Source of the DNA: Novosphingobium taihuense | Lineage (GTDB): Bacteria > Pseudomonadota > Alphaproteobacteria > Sphingomonadales > Sphingomonadaceae | Assembly: GCF_007830315.1 (NCBI RefSeq) | Contig: NZ_VLKJ01000004.1 | Coordinates: 310,001 to 374,000, forward strand | Direction of reading: 5' to 3' | Length of the DNA stretch: 64,000 bases | Shown here: positions 1 through 8,965 of the stretch, in pieces | Layout of the letters: every line of letters begins with the position of its first letter | How positions within the stretch are numbered: the first letter of the stretch is position 1 | Program-made: the position numbers and the translations under genes | Notes under the pieces: model-generated | What the model saw: the letters and a program-made list of their open reading frames with translations, nothing else | What the model was told of the DNA's origin: nothing | Databases searched by the model: none

Positions 1-437
1 ACAATCGCCTGTTCGATGCGATGCGCGAGAAGGTGGGTGCCAGCTATGCGCCGCAGGTCGGATCGAGCTGGCCGCTGGACCTGCCGTCCGGTGGCTACAT
101 TTCGGCCATGGTCCAGCTACGTCCCGGCGATTTCGAGACGTTCTTCGCCTCGGCTGACAAGATCGCTGCCGACCTTGCCGCCACGCCGCCGACGGCCGAC
201 GAGATCGGCCGCGTGACCGAGCCGCTCAAGCAACTCATCACGCGCGCCAGTACCGGGAATGGCTTCTACATGTTCCAGCTGGAAGGCGCGGCTTATGATC
301 CGCGAAAGATCGCTGCGATCAGAACGATCCTCAATGACTACAGCCAGACAACGCCAGAGCGGATGCAGGCACTTGCGCAAAAGTACCTGAAGCAGGACAA
401 GAGCTGGCGTCTGGAAGTGGTACCGGAGAAACGCTGA
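1..437 (+). CDS. M16 (pitrilysin/insulinase) family peptidase, C-terminal fragment
   Basis: This is the last 144 codons of a gene that begins outside the window; the frame is open from base 3 to a TGA at 435-437. The fragment resembles the inactive C-terminal domain of M16 zinc peptidases: 'MREKVGASYAP' near the start, a 'SGGYISAMVQ' strand, and a helical tail ending in 'WRLEVVPEKR', the usual last strand of these proteins. In M16 enzymes this half closes the substrate chamber and carries no HxxEH motif. The protein is probably a periplasmic or outer-membrane lipoprotein peptidase, like the second M16 gene at 44801-47653, but the signal sequence is not visible. It converges with the pilus genes, with one base between stop codons. 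Family assignment is fairly sure; substrate is unknown. Confidence 0.8.
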   Translation, partial: NRLFDAMREKVGASYAPQVGSSWPLDLPSGGYISAMVQLRPGDFETFFASADKIAADLAATPPTADEIGRVTEPLKQLITRASTGNGFYMFQLEGAAYDPRKIAAIRTILNDYSQTTPERMQALAQKYLKQDKSWRLEVVPEKR

Positions 438-438
438 G

Positions 439-1092
439 TTAGCAGGCGGTTTGGCGATTGCTTGCGCCGCTCAGACCCGGCCCGACGTTACGGTCATCGC
501 GTGCGATAACCGCAGCCTGCTCGTGAATGGTGATCGGCTTGACGAACATCGTTCCGAACAGGCCGCGGTACTCGTACCAGACTTCGGCAACCATGACCGC
601 GCTTTTGTTTGGAGAAGTGATGGTCTTGCCGCCCAGTGAGATGCCGGGTGCGATTCGTGCCAGCGCACTGCCAGTCTGATCGGGTTTGCCGTGGGAAGAG
701 TTCTGCCTTCCTGCTCCCATGCACTGTTGCCAATGGATGTACTGACGCCCGGTCACCGGGTGCACTTCCAGACTGGAAAGGATGACGCGTCCGTTGTCCG
801 CCAGCGCGATGTTCTCGCCTTCCTGTAGCGCTCCTTTGAGTACCGACTCCACGTCGCTTGTGGTTATGGTCGGGGTGACGCCGCTGTTGTCGGTCTGGCC
901 AAGGCGCGAGGCATTGTCAGCAAGGGCCAAGGCGACTTGGCTGGCTTCCATTGCTGCCGCATTCATCCAGGCGATCTCTGCCCCGTACATGCCCAGAGTC
1001 ATGAACAAGGGCACGACCAGCGCGAACTCTGTTGTCGAAACAGCGTCGCGGTTTTTGATCAACTTACGCAACGGCTCAGTAAGACGGCTCAT
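439..1092 (-). CDS. TadE-like pilus assembly protein
   Basis: The product has 217 residues. An N-terminal TadE-like segment (about residues 10-45) has a short basic stretch, the 'STTEFALVVPLF' motif with the conserved Glu, and one transmembrane helix, followed by a periplasmic domain. TadE/TadF-type pseudopilins are processed by a prepilin peptidase and help assemble Flp/Tad adhesive pili. An ATG at 1092 gives a 4-base ATGA overlap with the upstream TadE-like gene and is preferred; a TTG at 1098 would add two residues. The C-terminal part is poorly conserved with scattered Cys residues. It is the last gene of a three-gene minus-strand operon. No tadA/B/C or rcpA genes are in view, so this cluster either serves pilus machinery encoded elsewhere or is a detached minor-pilin set. 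Confidence 0.8.
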   Translation of the reverse strand: MSRLTEPLRKLIKNRDAVSTTEFALVVPLFMTLGMYGAEIAWMNAAAMEASQVALALADNASRLGQTDNSGVTPTITTSDVESVLKGALQEGENIALADNGRVILSSLEVHPVTGRQYIHWQQCMGAGRQNSSHGKPDQTGSALARIAPGISLGGKTITSPNKSAVMVAEVWYEYRGLFGTMFVKPITIHEQAAVIARDDRNVGPGLSGASNRQTAC

Positions 1093-1673
1093 GGACAACT
1101 CCCGGCCGCAGCCCCGTAGCTCGTCTGATTGCCAAAAGGCTGGTTCTTGGTAACGGCGGTTGCCGTAAGAGTCCGATCGCCCCAGAGTTTCGGCAGCAGG
1201 GGCACCCGAAAGACGGGCTTGAAGGTCGCGGTAACCTTGTAGACGATCACGTCATTGGCTGAGCCGGAGCTGTCCTTTTGCCCGACATCCTGGTCCCACT
1301 GCCCGTTCCGGTTCTCGTCGGTATAGGTCTCGCCCGCGTCGCAAACCGCGTTTGCGTTCTTGTCGTTCCACTTTTCCGCACGGCCCACGTCGGCAAAGTC
1401 GTAATAGCTCGTGCGGCTTGTCTTGATGGTTACGCCGGGCAGGACCGGTTTGATGGCGTCGAGAACCGAAGCGTCAGCTTCGCTCGTGTTGCGGGTTTCC
1501 AGTGATGCGCTGCGGGCCGCGCGGTGGACCGCACCGGTCAGCACCGACTTGCCGTAGACCATCTGACCCACGTCCATGATGCCGAGAAGCAGCATCAGGA
1601 AAAGCGGCACGACGATGGCAAACTCGACGATCGTCGCGCCTTCCCTGTCTTCGATGAGGCGGCGAGCAATCAT
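1089..1673 (-). CDS. TadE-like pseudopilin with calcium-loop-like insert
   Basis: The product has 194 residues. The N-terminus has the classical TadE signature 'EGATIVEFAIVVPLFLML' (residues 11-28), with the Glu expected for pilin-type insertion, and one transmembrane helix to about residue 38. The soluble domain has an unusual acidic segment at residues 103-129. It contains 'NDKNANAVCDAGE' and 'TDENRNGQWDQD', two loops that look like DxNxNGxxD calcium-binding loops of dockerin or thrombospondin-3 type. The gene overlaps its upstream and downstream neighbours by four bases each (ATGA), so the three pilus genes are probably translationally coupled. The likely role is a minor pseudopilin of a Tad/Flp system. 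Calcium binding is an inference from spacing only. Confidence 0.82.
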   Translation of the reverse strand: MIARRLIEDREGATIVEFAIVVPLFLMLLLGIMDVGQMVYGKSVLTGAVHRAARSASLETRNTSEADASVLDAIKPVLPGVTIKTSRTSYYDFADVGRAEKWNDKNANAVCDAGETYTDENRNGQWDQDVGQKDSSGSANDVIVYKVTATFKPVFRVPLLPKLWGDRTLTATAVTKNQPFGNQTSYGAAAGSCP

Positions 1674-3613
1674 TGAACCACCCGCAGTTCGCCTACCTGC
1701 TTGGCGATAGCCTGAAAGGCTGCGTCAAGCTGGCTTGCGTTGGCGGCAGTGAAAGCGCTGTCGGTTGAGGAGCACGTCTGCAGTTCGGGCGTCATGGCCT
1801 GAGCAAAGGCAATGACCCACACGCGGATACCCTTGGCCTTTACCGCTTCGCACAACGCAAGAAAGCGAGAGTTGTGGCGCGCCGTATCCTCACTGTGTCC
1901 GTCTTCCGTAATCCGCCGGTCATGATACTCGATCCCCCAAGCCGACTGGATCGAATAGCTTGGTGCCATCTCCCCGTCGGTCATGAAGATGATGTGCCGC
2001 GACACCTCACCTCCATTTGCAGGCGGATCTCGAACAACGCTCGACCACATGCCATCGGGGGAGGCTAGGCGAGCACCCCACACCATGCCGATGTCATGAT
2101 AGGTCCCGCCTTCGGGCACCAGCGAATCTGCAAAGGCGTTGAACGCGCTGCTGTTCATCGTTGCCAGCAGCCGCGCTGCGGTCGGGCAGTAGGAACCTGC
2201 CTGCAGTCCCGTCGGAGACGGCATTGCGCTGTTCATGTAAACCACGCCGCTGTACGTCACCGTTCTGATGTATGCGACGTTCGGCCACATCGGCGCCCAT
2301 TTGCTCGAAGTGGAACTGTCGGGTGCCGCATCGATCTCGAGGTCTTGGGCGCCTGCCGGGTTGAAGCCGCCTAGCGACGACCAGGTGAAACTGGGTTCGG
2401 AAACGGTGGATCGTTCTTCGATGCACCCTTTCCAGGTCGACGATACGGAAGCACCGTTTTCGCCAGTTGGGGTGGAAACCGACTCGAAATTCTTGAATCG
2501 GCTCGTGTCATAGGTAACGGGGCGGTACTCCCAGCGGTCGAAGACCTGTGACGTGGTGTAGATGGGATCCGCAGTCGTCGTTGTCGTGGTAACCGAGTTG
2601 CGGCTACCTGTGCGGGACTGAACCCGGAAGTAGAGGATTTGCCACGAGCATTGATAGAAAGTCGCGGTCTGCGGCTGAGTGACTACGGTCGTTACAACCT
2701 GCTGCCCTGATGAGTTCGTCGTGGTTGTGGATGTGGTCGTCGCGCTTCCGGAATTGGCCCACGCCGTATCTGCAGGCTTGGCGGCATTGCACGAGGTCGT
2801 TGTCAGGTATGTGGACGATCCGAAGTTGGCCCAGAGTGAATAAGTGGGGGAGGTAGTCGTCGTCGACGAGGACCCTGCTGTCGGGGTGCCGTAACCCGTC
2901 AGTGTCTGCACCGATCGATAGATCGCCTTGCGCGACTGGATCGTCCAGCTGTCGACAAGGTAGTTGGGATCCAGATTGCGCAGCAGTGCCCCGACGTTAA
3001 CCGACGAACTGTAAGGCACGAAGCCATAGCGGACACGGGCATTCGTGCCTGACAGGGCGTTCTCGACCGTACTGTAGAAGTTCTTCATCGCGACGCGCAG
3101 CGCCTCGATCCGGGTCTGCGAACTTCCGGCCAGCAGAGAACTCATCGATCCTGTGGTATCGAGCACCATCATGATGTCGCTGTTGCCGACACCCATCGAA
3201 GCCGTGCAGCTCACGCTCAGCTCGAACCCCGGAAACCCGAACAACTGCATCATCAAGGGTGGAAGCGAAGTCGTCGCCACCGCATCGATGGTACCGCCCT
3301 TGTCTGCCGATGAAGGCACGAAGGTTGTATCGTGCGAATCCTGATGGGCCTCATCGAAGTTTGCGAAGAAGTAGTTGTCGGCCTGGGCCTTTGCCGTTGC
3401 ATCGAAGCCGTTGGTCGTCACGGCACGACGTCCGGCAAGGACGCCGGCGTCACACGCCGCCTGCAGTCTCGTCTGCGTTCGCCAGGCCCGGCTTATGTCG
3501 ATTGCTCCGCCGATCAGCGCTGCCACGGCAAAGATCGCCATGGCCGAAAGCGGCAGGATGTTCCCTGTCCGGCTTCGGGCAAGAGCGGTCAGGAAACGGC
3601 GGAGGGCAAGCAT
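1670..3613 (-). CDS. TadG-like pilus protein with von Willebrand A domain
   Basis: The product has 647 residues. Residues 1-60 form the Tad_N-type membrane anchor ('SRTGNILPLSAMAIFAVAAL' region) that places the protein in the inner membrane facing the periplasm. A von Willebrand A domain starts near residue 145, with the MIDAS-like motif 'DTTGSMS' at 152-158. This is a DxTxS-type variant in which Thr and Ser can coordinate a metal. A long Ser/Thr-rich middle follows (roughly 235-330), with runs of Thr and Ser that look like a flexible stalk. The C-terminal part, with 'HIIFMTDGEM', completes the vWA fold, so the domain is split by the insert. TadG proteins contribute to surface attachment through Flp pili. 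This is the first gene of the operon, with an ATG start. Function is assigned by family. Confidence 0.82.
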   Translation of the reverse strand: MLALRRFLTALARSRTGNILPLSAMAIFAVAALIGGAIDISRAWRTQTRLQAACDAGVLAGRRAVTTNGFDATAKAQADNYFFANFDEAHQDSHDTTFVPSSADKGGTIDAVATTSLPPLMMQLFGFPGFELSVSCTASMGVGNSDIMMVLDTTGSMSSLLAGSSQTRIEALRVAMKNFYSTVENALSGTNARVRYGFVPYSSSVNVGALLRNLDPNYLVDSWTIQSRKAIYRSVQTLTGYGTPTAGSSSTTTTSPTYSLWANFGSSTYLTTTSCNAAKPADTAWANSGSATTTSTTTTNSSGQQVVTTVVTQPQTATFYQCSWQILYFRVQSRTGSRNSVTTTTTTADPIYTTSQVFDRWEYRPVTYDTSRFKNFESVSTPTGENGASVSSTWKGCIEERSTVSEPSFTWSSLGGFNPAGAQDLEIDAAPDSSTSSKWAPMWPNVAYIRTVTYSGVVYMNSAMPSPTGLQAGSYCPTAARLLATMNSSAFNAFADSLVPEGGTYHDIGMVWGARLASPDGMWSSVVRDPPANGGEVSRHIIFMTDGEMAPSYSIQSAWGIEYHDRRITEDGHSEDTARHNSRFLALCEAVKAKGIRVWVIAFAQAMTPELQTCSSTDSAFTAANASQLDAAFQAIAKQVGELRVVQ

Positions 3614-3682
3614 TGGGTGGGAAGCCTGTGGTGGAAGTGCAGGGTTAACAGACCGTCCACCAAGAGATTCTCATGCACCTGA

Positions 3683-3698
3683 TAAGGAAAGTTCCTTA
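3683..3698. promoter_or_regulatory. 16-bp palindrome between tadG-like gene and aroG
   Basis: TAAGGAA and TTCCTTA flank a 2-base spacer, giving a perfect inverted repeat in the 193-bp divergent spacer between the pilus operon and aroG. It may be an operator for either gene. Further downstream, CTTCCTTT (3748-3755) is complementary to AAAGGAAG (3794-3801), which carries the aroG Shine-Dalgarno sequence, so a leader hairpin over the ribosome site is possible. No regulator is identified. Confidence 0.35.
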
Positions 3699-3806
3699 GC
3701 GCGGCCGTCCTGCTTCATCGGGAAGTTCGATTGCCGTGAACGCAACCCTTCCTTTGCATTTCTTGCGCGCCGGGCGTATGGGGCCGCCTCTTGAAAGGAA
3801 GAGCAA

Positions 3807-5180
3807 GTGGCACAGAACTGGACTGCGGATTCGTGGCGCGGATATGAAGGACGGCATCTGCCGACCTATCCTGACGCCGAAAAGCTGAACGAGGTCGAGA
3901 AGACCCTGACGAGCTTTCCGCCGCTGGTCTTTGCTGGCGAAGCCCGTGCACTGAAGGCTGATCTCGCCCAAGTGGCGGCGGGCAAGGGTTTCCTGCTCCA
4001 GGGCGGAGATTGCGCCGAGAGCTTCGCCGAATTCCATCCGAACAACATTCGCGACACGTTCCGCGTGCTGCTGCAGATGGCCGTCGTGCTGACGTTCGCC
4101 AGCAAGCAGCCCGTGGTGAAGGTCGGTCGCATGGCCGGCCAGTTCGCCAAGCCGCGCTCCTCGCCGGTCGAGAAGGTTGGTGATGTCGAACTGCCGAGCT
4201 ACCTCGGCGACAACATCAACGGCATTGATTTCACCCCGGAATCGCGCATCCCTGATCCTGAGCGCATGCTGCGCGCCTACAGCCAGGCCGCGGCGACGCT
4301 CAACCTGCTGCGTGCATTCTCGACCGGCGGCTATGCCAATCTTCGTCAGGTCCATCAGTGGACGCTCGACCACATCGGCAAGAGCCCTTGGGCAACCAAG
4401 TTTGCCGAAATGGCCGACAAGATCGGTGAATCGCTCGACTTCATGGAAGCCTGCGGCGTCGATCCGCGCACAGTGCCTCAATTGCAGGGCACCAGCTTCT
4501 ATACCAGTCACGAAGCGTTGCTGCTGCAGTACGAAGAGGCCATGACACGTCAGGATTCCCTGACCGGCGAATGGTACGATACCAGCGCCCACATGCTGTG
4601 GATCGGCGATCGCACCCGTTTCGAAGGTTCGGCCCACGTCGAGTACCTGCGGGGCGTGCAGAATCCGATCGGCATGAAGTGCGGACCATCGCTCACGCCC
4701 GATGCCCTGCTCAAGATGCTGGATACGCTCAACCCCGGTCGCGAACCCGGACGCATGACGCTCATCAGCCGTTTCGGGCACGACAAGGTTGAAGCGGGCC
4801 TTGCGCCGCTGGTCCGCGCGGTGAAGCGTGAGGGTCACCCGGTCGTGTGGTCGTGCGATCCGATGCATGGCAACGTGATCAAGGCCGACAACGGCTACAA
4901 GACGCGTCCGTTCGACCGTATCCTGACCGAAGTGAAGGGCTTCTTCGCGGTGCATCGCGCTGAAGGCACCCACGCGGGCGGCATTCACATCGAGATGACC
5001 GGCCGTGATGTGACCGAATGCACCGGTGGTGCCGTGGCGATCACGCAGGAAGGTCTGGCTGACCGCTATCACACCCACTGCGACCCGCGCCTCAATGCGG
5101 CGCAGTCGATCGAACTGGCGTTCCTGCTTGCCGAAGCACTCAATGCAGAGCGGGCAGGGGCCAAGGCCGAAGCTGCCTGA
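3807..5180 (+). CDS. aroG: Class II 3-deoxy-7-phosphoheptulonate synthase
   Basis: This is a 457-residue plant-type (class II) DAHP synthase. It condenses phosphoenolpyruvate and erythrose 4-phosphate in the first step of the shikimate pathway, in the cytoplasm. Family motifs are clear: '[11 protein letters not shown]' with the metal-binding Cys69, '[14 protein letters not shown]'-like sequence near residue 110, 'IGDRTRF', 'WSCDPMHGN' with the metal His, 'GGIHIEMTG' with the metal Glu, and 'THCDPRLN' with the metal Asp. The length is normal for the family. The GTG start at 3807 follows a strong AAAGGAAGAG ribosome site. The gene stands alone: it diverges from the pilus genes and ends in an intrinsic terminator. 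The long open frame antisense to it is a coding shadow. Confidence 0.96.
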   Translation: MAQNWTADSWRGYEGRHLPTYPDAEKLNEVEKTLTSFPPLVFAGEARALKADLAQVAAGKGFLLQGGDCAESFAEFHPNNIRDTFRVLLQMAVVLTFASKQPVVKVGRMAGQFAKPRSSPVEKVGDVELPSYLGDNINGIDFTPESRIPDPERMLRAYSQAAATLNLLRAFSTGGYANLRQVHQWTLDHIGKSPWATKFAEMADKIGESLDFMEACGVDPRTVPQLQGTSFYTSHEALLLQYEEAMTRQDSLTGEWYDTSAHMLWIGDRTRFEGSAHVEYLRGVQNPIGMKCGPSLTPDALLKMLDTLNPGREPGRMTLISRFGHDKVEAGLAPLVRAVKREGHPVVWSCDPMHGNVIKADNGYKTRPFDRILTEVKGFFAVHRAEGTHAGGIHIEMTGRDVTECTGGAVAITQEGLADRYHTHCDPRLNAAQSIELAFLLAEALNAERAGAKAEAA

Positions 5181-5202
5181 TCCGTCGGGTTACATGAATG
5201 AG

Positions 5203-5240
5203 AAAGGCTCCGGCAGCGGTCTGCTTCCGGAGCCTTTTTC
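5203..5240 (+). terminator. Intrinsic terminator after aroG
   Basis: AAAGGCTCCGG (5203-5213) pairs perfectly with CCGGAGCCTTT (5227-5237) across a 13-base loop, and the run of T residues continues to 5239. It lies 23 bases after the aroG stop. Because the stem starts with A residues, it could also work weakly on the minus strand for the converging kinase gene. Confidence 0.9.
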
Positions 5241-5272
5241 GTTTGCTTGACACACTTTCCGGGCGGGTAAGG

Positions 5273-6349
5273 TCAGGCCCCCGCCTTGATCGCAAAGCTC
5301 ATCGCCAGTTCCGCAAGCGGCCGCACCCGCTCCGACATGGCCTTGGCATGGGCGCTTGATGCCGTGCCATCGATCACGCGCTTCTTTATCCCCTGAATGA
5401 TTCCTGCGAGTCGGAAGAAGTTATAGGCGATGTACCAATCGAGGTTCGGAAGTCCGTCCCGGCCCGTCTTTTCGCAATAGCGGGCAACGACTTCATCCAG
5501 CTCCGGAATGCCAAGCGCCTTGCGGTCAAGGTCCTGCACGCCCGAGCGGCCTGCGTTGTCCTGCACCCACGCGGTGCAGAAGTAGGTGAAATCTGCCAGC
5601 GGATCGCCAAGGGTCGAAAGCTCCCAGTCGAGGACAGCGACAACCCGTGCCTCGCTCGGATGGAAGATCATGTTATCGATGCGATAGTCGCCATGGACCA
5701 CGCTGGTTCGCGTCTGCTCGGGCAGAGTGGCGGGAAGCCACTCGATGAGCCGCTCCATCTCGGGCATAGCCTCGGTTTCCGACAGACGATACTGCTTGGT
5801 CCAGCGATCAACCTGCCGCCCGAAGTAGTTGCCTGGCTTCCCATAATCGGAAAGGCCCGCAGCCTCGACATCCACCGAATGCAATTCCGCCAGCGTGTCG
5901 ATCATCGCATCATAGGTCGCGCGCCGGAATTCGGGCGTGGCACCCGGCATCGCACCGTCCCAGATCGTGCGTCCATCAACGCAGCCCATCACATAGAACC
6001 ACGATCCGATGACGGTATCGTCCGTGCACAGGCCGTATTGTCGTGCGACCGGGAAGCCAGTGGTCGAAAGACCTGCCTGCACCTTGTATTCCCGGTCCAC
6101 CGCATGGGCGGAAGGCAGCAGCTTTCCGAAGGGCTTGCGGCGCAGCACATAGGGTCCGGAAGGACTGTCGATCCTGTAGGTGGGGTTCGACTGGCCACCT
6201 TTGAACTTCGAGACCGTGAGCGGGCCCGTGAAGCCATCGACATGCTCTTCGAACCAGCGGGTCAGGCTGGCATCGTCAAGCTTGTCGGTCCCCTCAGGCG
6301 CAACCGTGCCGGTGAAAGCTGTCTGCGCGTCCATAGCCCCCTCGCTCAT
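5273..6349 (-). CDS. APH-fold phosphotransferase (ACAD10/LvaA-like)
   Basis: This 358-residue protein belongs to the aminoglycoside phosphotransferase fold family that occurs with acyl-CoA dehydrogenases. The nucleotide-binding front is 'KGGQSNPTYRI' (50-60) and 'YVLRRKPFG' (67-75) with the ATP Lys. The Brenner motif is 'VVHGDYRIDNMIF' (217-229), with catalytic Asp221, and the metal motif is 'LDWELSTLGDP' (240-250). Members of this group, such as ACAD10/11 N-terminal domains and LvaA, phosphorylate the hydroxyl of 4-hydroxyacyl-CoA esters rather than antibiotics. It is the last gene of the minus-strand operon. Its start overlaps the alcohol dehydrogenase stop by four bases, and an ACAD10/11-like dehydrogenase lies two genes upstream, which fits that role. 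The true substrate is unknown. Confidence 0.88.
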   Translation of the reverse strand: MSEGAMDAQTAFTGTVAPEGTDKLDDASLTRWFEEHVDGFTGPLTVSKFKGGQSNPTYRIDSPSGPYVLRRKPFGKLLPSAHAVDREYKVQAGLSTTGFPVARQYGLCTDDTVIGSWFYVMGCVDGRTIWDGAMPGATPEFRRATYDAMIDTLAELHSVDVEAAGLSDYGKPGNYFGRQVDRWTKQYRLSETEAMPEMERLIEWLPATLPEQTRTSVVHGDYRIDNMIFHPSEARVVAVLDWELSTLGDPLADFTYFCTAWVQDNAGRSGVQDLDRKALGIPELDEVVARYCEKTGRDGLPNLDWYIAYNFFRLAGIIQGIKKRVIDGTASSAHAKAMSERVRPLAELAMSFAIKAGA

Positions 6350-7434
6350 TGGTCAAACACGATGACCGAGCGGGCAGAATGGCCCTGCTTCATCTTCTCG
6401 AAGCCCTCGTTGATGCCCGAAAGCGGAATGCGCTCGGCAATGATCGTGTCGAGATCGAGCAACCCGCGCATGTAGAAGTCGACCAGCCGCGGCAAGTCCA
6501 CCGGGAAGTGGTTGCCGCCCATGATCGCGCCCTGCACCTTCTTGCTGGCCAACAGGTCCATCGCCGAGAGGCCGACCTTGTGATTGAGCGGCATCATACC
6601 GAGGATTGTGGCCGTGCCGCCCCGGCGGAGCGAGGCAACCGCAAGATCCCCCGATGCGGGACGGCCAACGGCCTCGATGGCGTGATGCACGCCCCCCTTG
6701 GTCATCTCGACGATTTCCTTTGCGGCGTCCGGCCCGGCGTCGATCGCGTCGGTCGCGCCAAGCTTCAGAGCAAGCGCTCTCTTTTCGGGCATGGGATCGA
6801 CGGCGATGATCCGTCCGGCACCGGCAATCTTGGCGGCGTTGACCGTGGCCAGCCCGACACCGCCGCAGCCTACCACGCAGATCGTCTCGCCGGGGGTCAG
6901 CTTGGCAGCGTTGAAAACGGCGCCTGCGCCCGTCGTCACAGCGCAACCGATCACTGCGGCACGGTCCAATGGCATGTCGGGGGTGATGGCGACGCAGGCA
7001 TGCTCGTGCACCAGCATCTGCTCGGCAAAGGCAGAAAGATTGAGCATCTGGTTGACGGTGCTGCCGTCGTCCGTTCGGGTCAGGCGAGGGGGCTGGCCTG
7101 CCCCGCGCCGCGTGTCTCCGCCAAGGCAAAGCGACATCCGGCCTGTGACGCAGAACTCGCAATGCCCGCAGAACGCGGAGAGGCAGGTGACCACCGCATC
7201 ACCCACCTTGACCGTGCGCACTTCGGAACCGACTGCCTCGACGATGCCCGCAGCCTCATGACCAGGCACAGCGGGAAGGGGATGCGGATAGGCCCCGTCG
7301 ATGAAGTGAAGGTCCGAGTGACAGAGGCCGCAGGCTGCGGTGCGGATCAGCACTTCATGCGGGCCGGGTTTCGAGACGGTGAGGTCGTGAAGCTCGAGCG
7401 GCTTTCCGGGTTCGACGAGTACGGCGGCTTTCAT
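6346..7434 (-). CDS. Zinc-dependent alcohol dehydrogenase (MDR family)
   Basis: This 362-residue medium-chain dehydrogenase probably oxidises an alcohol, using NAD(P)+. The catalytic zinc site is shown by 'CGLCHSD' (35-41) and 'PGHE' (57-60). The structural zinc site is Cys89, Cys92, Cys95 and Cys103 in 'CGHCEFCVTGRMSLC'. The dinucleotide fold is 'VVGCGGVGLATV', followed by an acidic end 'VDP', which favours NAD. The start at 7434 gives the typical 'MKAAVLVEPGKPLEL' N-terminus; an open frame runs further upstream to 7929 but only reads antisense to other coding DNA. The gene overlaps the downstream kinase by four bases. It could oxidise a hydroxyacyl intermediate or an alcohol substrate of the same pathway. 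Confidence 0.9.
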   Translation of the reverse strand: MKAAVLVEPGKPLELHDLTVSKPGPHEVLIRTAACGLCHSDLHFIDGAYPHPLPAVPGHEAAGIVEAVGSEVRTVKVGDAVVTCLSAFCGHCEFCVTGRMSLCLGGDTRRGAGQPPRLTRTDDGSTVNQMLNLSAFAEQMLVHEHACVAITPDMPLDRAAVIGCAVTTGAGAVFNAAKLTPGETICVVGCGGVGLATVNAAKIAGAGRIIAVDPMPEKRALALKLGATDAIDAGPDAAKEIVEMTKGGVHHAIEAVGRPASGDLAVASLRRGGTATILGMMPLNHKVGLSAMDLLASKKVQGAIMGGNHFPVDLPRLVDFYMRGLLDLDTIIAERIPLSGINEGFEKMKQGHSARSVIVFDQ

Positions 7435-7531
7435 CGCTGCAGTCCTGTATTTTGCTGCTCCCCCGCGCCTAAGCTGCATAGGGGCGGGGGCCGCAGTCAG
7501 TTTGCTGTTGGGTTCCGTAACAACAGCGAAG

Positions 7532-7549
7532 TCCCCGCCTGCGCAGGGA
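7532..7549. repeat. Short palindromic intergenic repeat
   Basis: TCCCCGC and GCAGGGA flank CTGC, an almost perfect inverted repeat with one mismatch, in the 131-bp gap between two operon genes. The sequence is close to the second hairpin at 14751-14770, so it looks like a degenerate member of the same palindromic family. Confidence 0.5.
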
Positions 7550-7565
7550 CGCCACAGTGTTAGTG

Positions 7566-8858
7566 CTATCTGGCAACGCCCAGATCGCCCGAGCTGAAGC
7601 CCTTGTCCCCGGACGGCATATCGGAATGGCGGGCGAACTCGATGCGCGCGATCGCACGGGCGTGAACCTCGTCCGGACCGTCGGCCAGACGCAGAGTGCG
7701 TTGGTGGGCATAGGCTTCGGCAAGACCGAAATCTTCCGAAACGCCGCCACCGCCGTGGGCCTGGATTGCATCGTCGATGATCCGCAGCGCCATGTTCGGA
7801 GCCTGCACCTTGATCATCGCGATCTCGAGCGCTGCCGACTTGTTGCCAACCTTGTCCATCATGTCGGCCGCCTTGAGGCAGAGCAGGCGGGTCATCTCGA
7901 TGTCGATGCGGGCCTGCGCGATGCGCCATTCCCAGATCGACTGGTCGGCCACGCGCTTTCCGAACGCGATGCGCGATTGCAGCCGCTTTGCCATCTTGGC
8001 GATTGCTTCCTCGGCCACGCCGATCGTGCGCATGCAGTGGTGGATGCGGCCCGGCCCGAGGCGGCCCTGCGCGATCTCGAACCCGCGACCTTCACCCAGC
8101 AGGATGTTGGACGCAGGCACACGCACGTTGTTCATCGCCACTTCCATGTGGCCATGCGGCGCATCGTCATAGCCGAATACCGGCAGATGGCGGACCACCT
8201 CGACGCCCGGCGCGTCCAGCTCCATCAGCACCATCGACTGCTGCTGGTGGCGCTTCGCCTCGAAGTCGGTCTTGCCCATGACGATGGCGATCTTGCAGCG
8301 CGGATCGCCGACGCCCGAAGACCACCACTTGCGCCCGTTGATCACATACTCGTCGCCTTCACGGCGGATCGATGTCTCGATGTTGGTCGCGTCAGACGAA
8401 GCAACGGCCGGTTCGGTCATCAGGAATGCCGAGCGGATTTCGCCGTTCATCAGCGGGCGCAGCCAGCGCTCCTTCTGCTCAAGCGTGCCGTAGCGGTGGA
8501 ACACTTCCATGTTGCCGGTATCGGGCGCGGAACAATTGAACACCTCACTCGCCCAGCCGATGCGGCCCATTTCCTCTGCGCAAAGGGCATATTCGAGGTT
8601 GGTCAGGCCCGGACCCTCGAACTCGAACGTGTCTTCCACGTGATGATGCCCGCCATTGCGTGGCGGCATGAACAGGTTCCAGATTCCGGCGGCCTTGGCC
8701 TTGGCCTTCTCCTGCTCGACCGTCTGCAGAACTTTCCAGCGTTCACCGGTGGCCTGCTCGGCCTTGTAGTCCTTGTGGCGGGGGCGGACGTTGTTCTCGA
8801 TGAATTGGCGGACGCGGTCACGCCAGTACTTCTGGCGGTCGGTCGGTTCGAAATCCAT
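7566..8858 (-). CDS. ACAD10/11-like acyl-CoA dehydrogenase
   Basis: This 430-residue flavoprotein has a full acyl-CoA dehydrogenase fold: a helical N-terminal domain, the flavin motif '[13 protein letters not shown]' in the middle domain, and the C-terminal '[15 protein letters not shown]'. It ends with 'LADGPDEVH', the signature of the ACAD10/ACAD11 branch. Members of this branch act on 4-hydroxyacyl-CoA phosphoesters in partnership with an APH-fold kinase, removing phosphate to give enoyl-CoA. Others are ordinary long-chain dehydrogenases. Here the candidate kinase is in the same operon (5273-6349). Length and start (ATG at 8858, 'MDFEPTDRQ') are normal. Electrons would go to ETF if it acts as a true dehydrogenase. 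Confidence 0.92.
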   Translation of the reverse strand: MDFEPTDRQKYWRDRVRQFIENNVRPRHKDYKAEQATGERWKVLQTVEQEKAKAKAAGIWNLFMPPRNGGHHHVEDTFEFEGPGLTNLEYALCAEEMGRIGWASEVFNCSAPDTGNMEVFHRYGTLEQKERWLRPLMNGEIRSAFLMTEPAVASSDATNIETSIRREGDEYVINGRKWWSSGVGDPRCKIAIVMGKTDFEAKRHQQQSMVLMELDAPGVEVVRHLPVFGYDDAPHGHMEVAMNNVRVPASNILLGEGRGFEIAQGRLGPGRIHHCMRTIGVAEEAIAKMAKRLQSRIAFGKRVADQSIWEWRIAQARIDIEMTRLLCLKAADMMDKVGNKSAALEIAMIKVQAPNMALRIIDDAIQAHGGGGVSEDFGLAEAYAHQRTLRLADGPDEVHARAIARIEFARHSDMPSGDKGFSSGDLGVAR

Positions 8859-8965
8859 GGGCCTCTCCTTGTTTGCCCGGCAGTGTCCAACGGGCAGACG
8901 GTGAATTCAAGCGGAAATTAAGCGAACGATTAAGTCATGTCGTTGATCGAGGTCATGTCAGCCCG

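Noticed and set aside
3696..5078. A 460-codon open frame antisense to the DAHP synthase gene
   Set aside because: High-GC coding DNA often keeps the opposite strand open. The frame has no recognisable motif and no ribosome site, and the sense gene has full family signatures.
7435..7929. N-terminal extension of the alcohol dehydrogenase frame
   Set aside because: The extension reads Arg/Pro/His-rich sequence antisense to intergenic and acyl-CoA dehydrogenase DNA; the family N-terminus begins at 7434.
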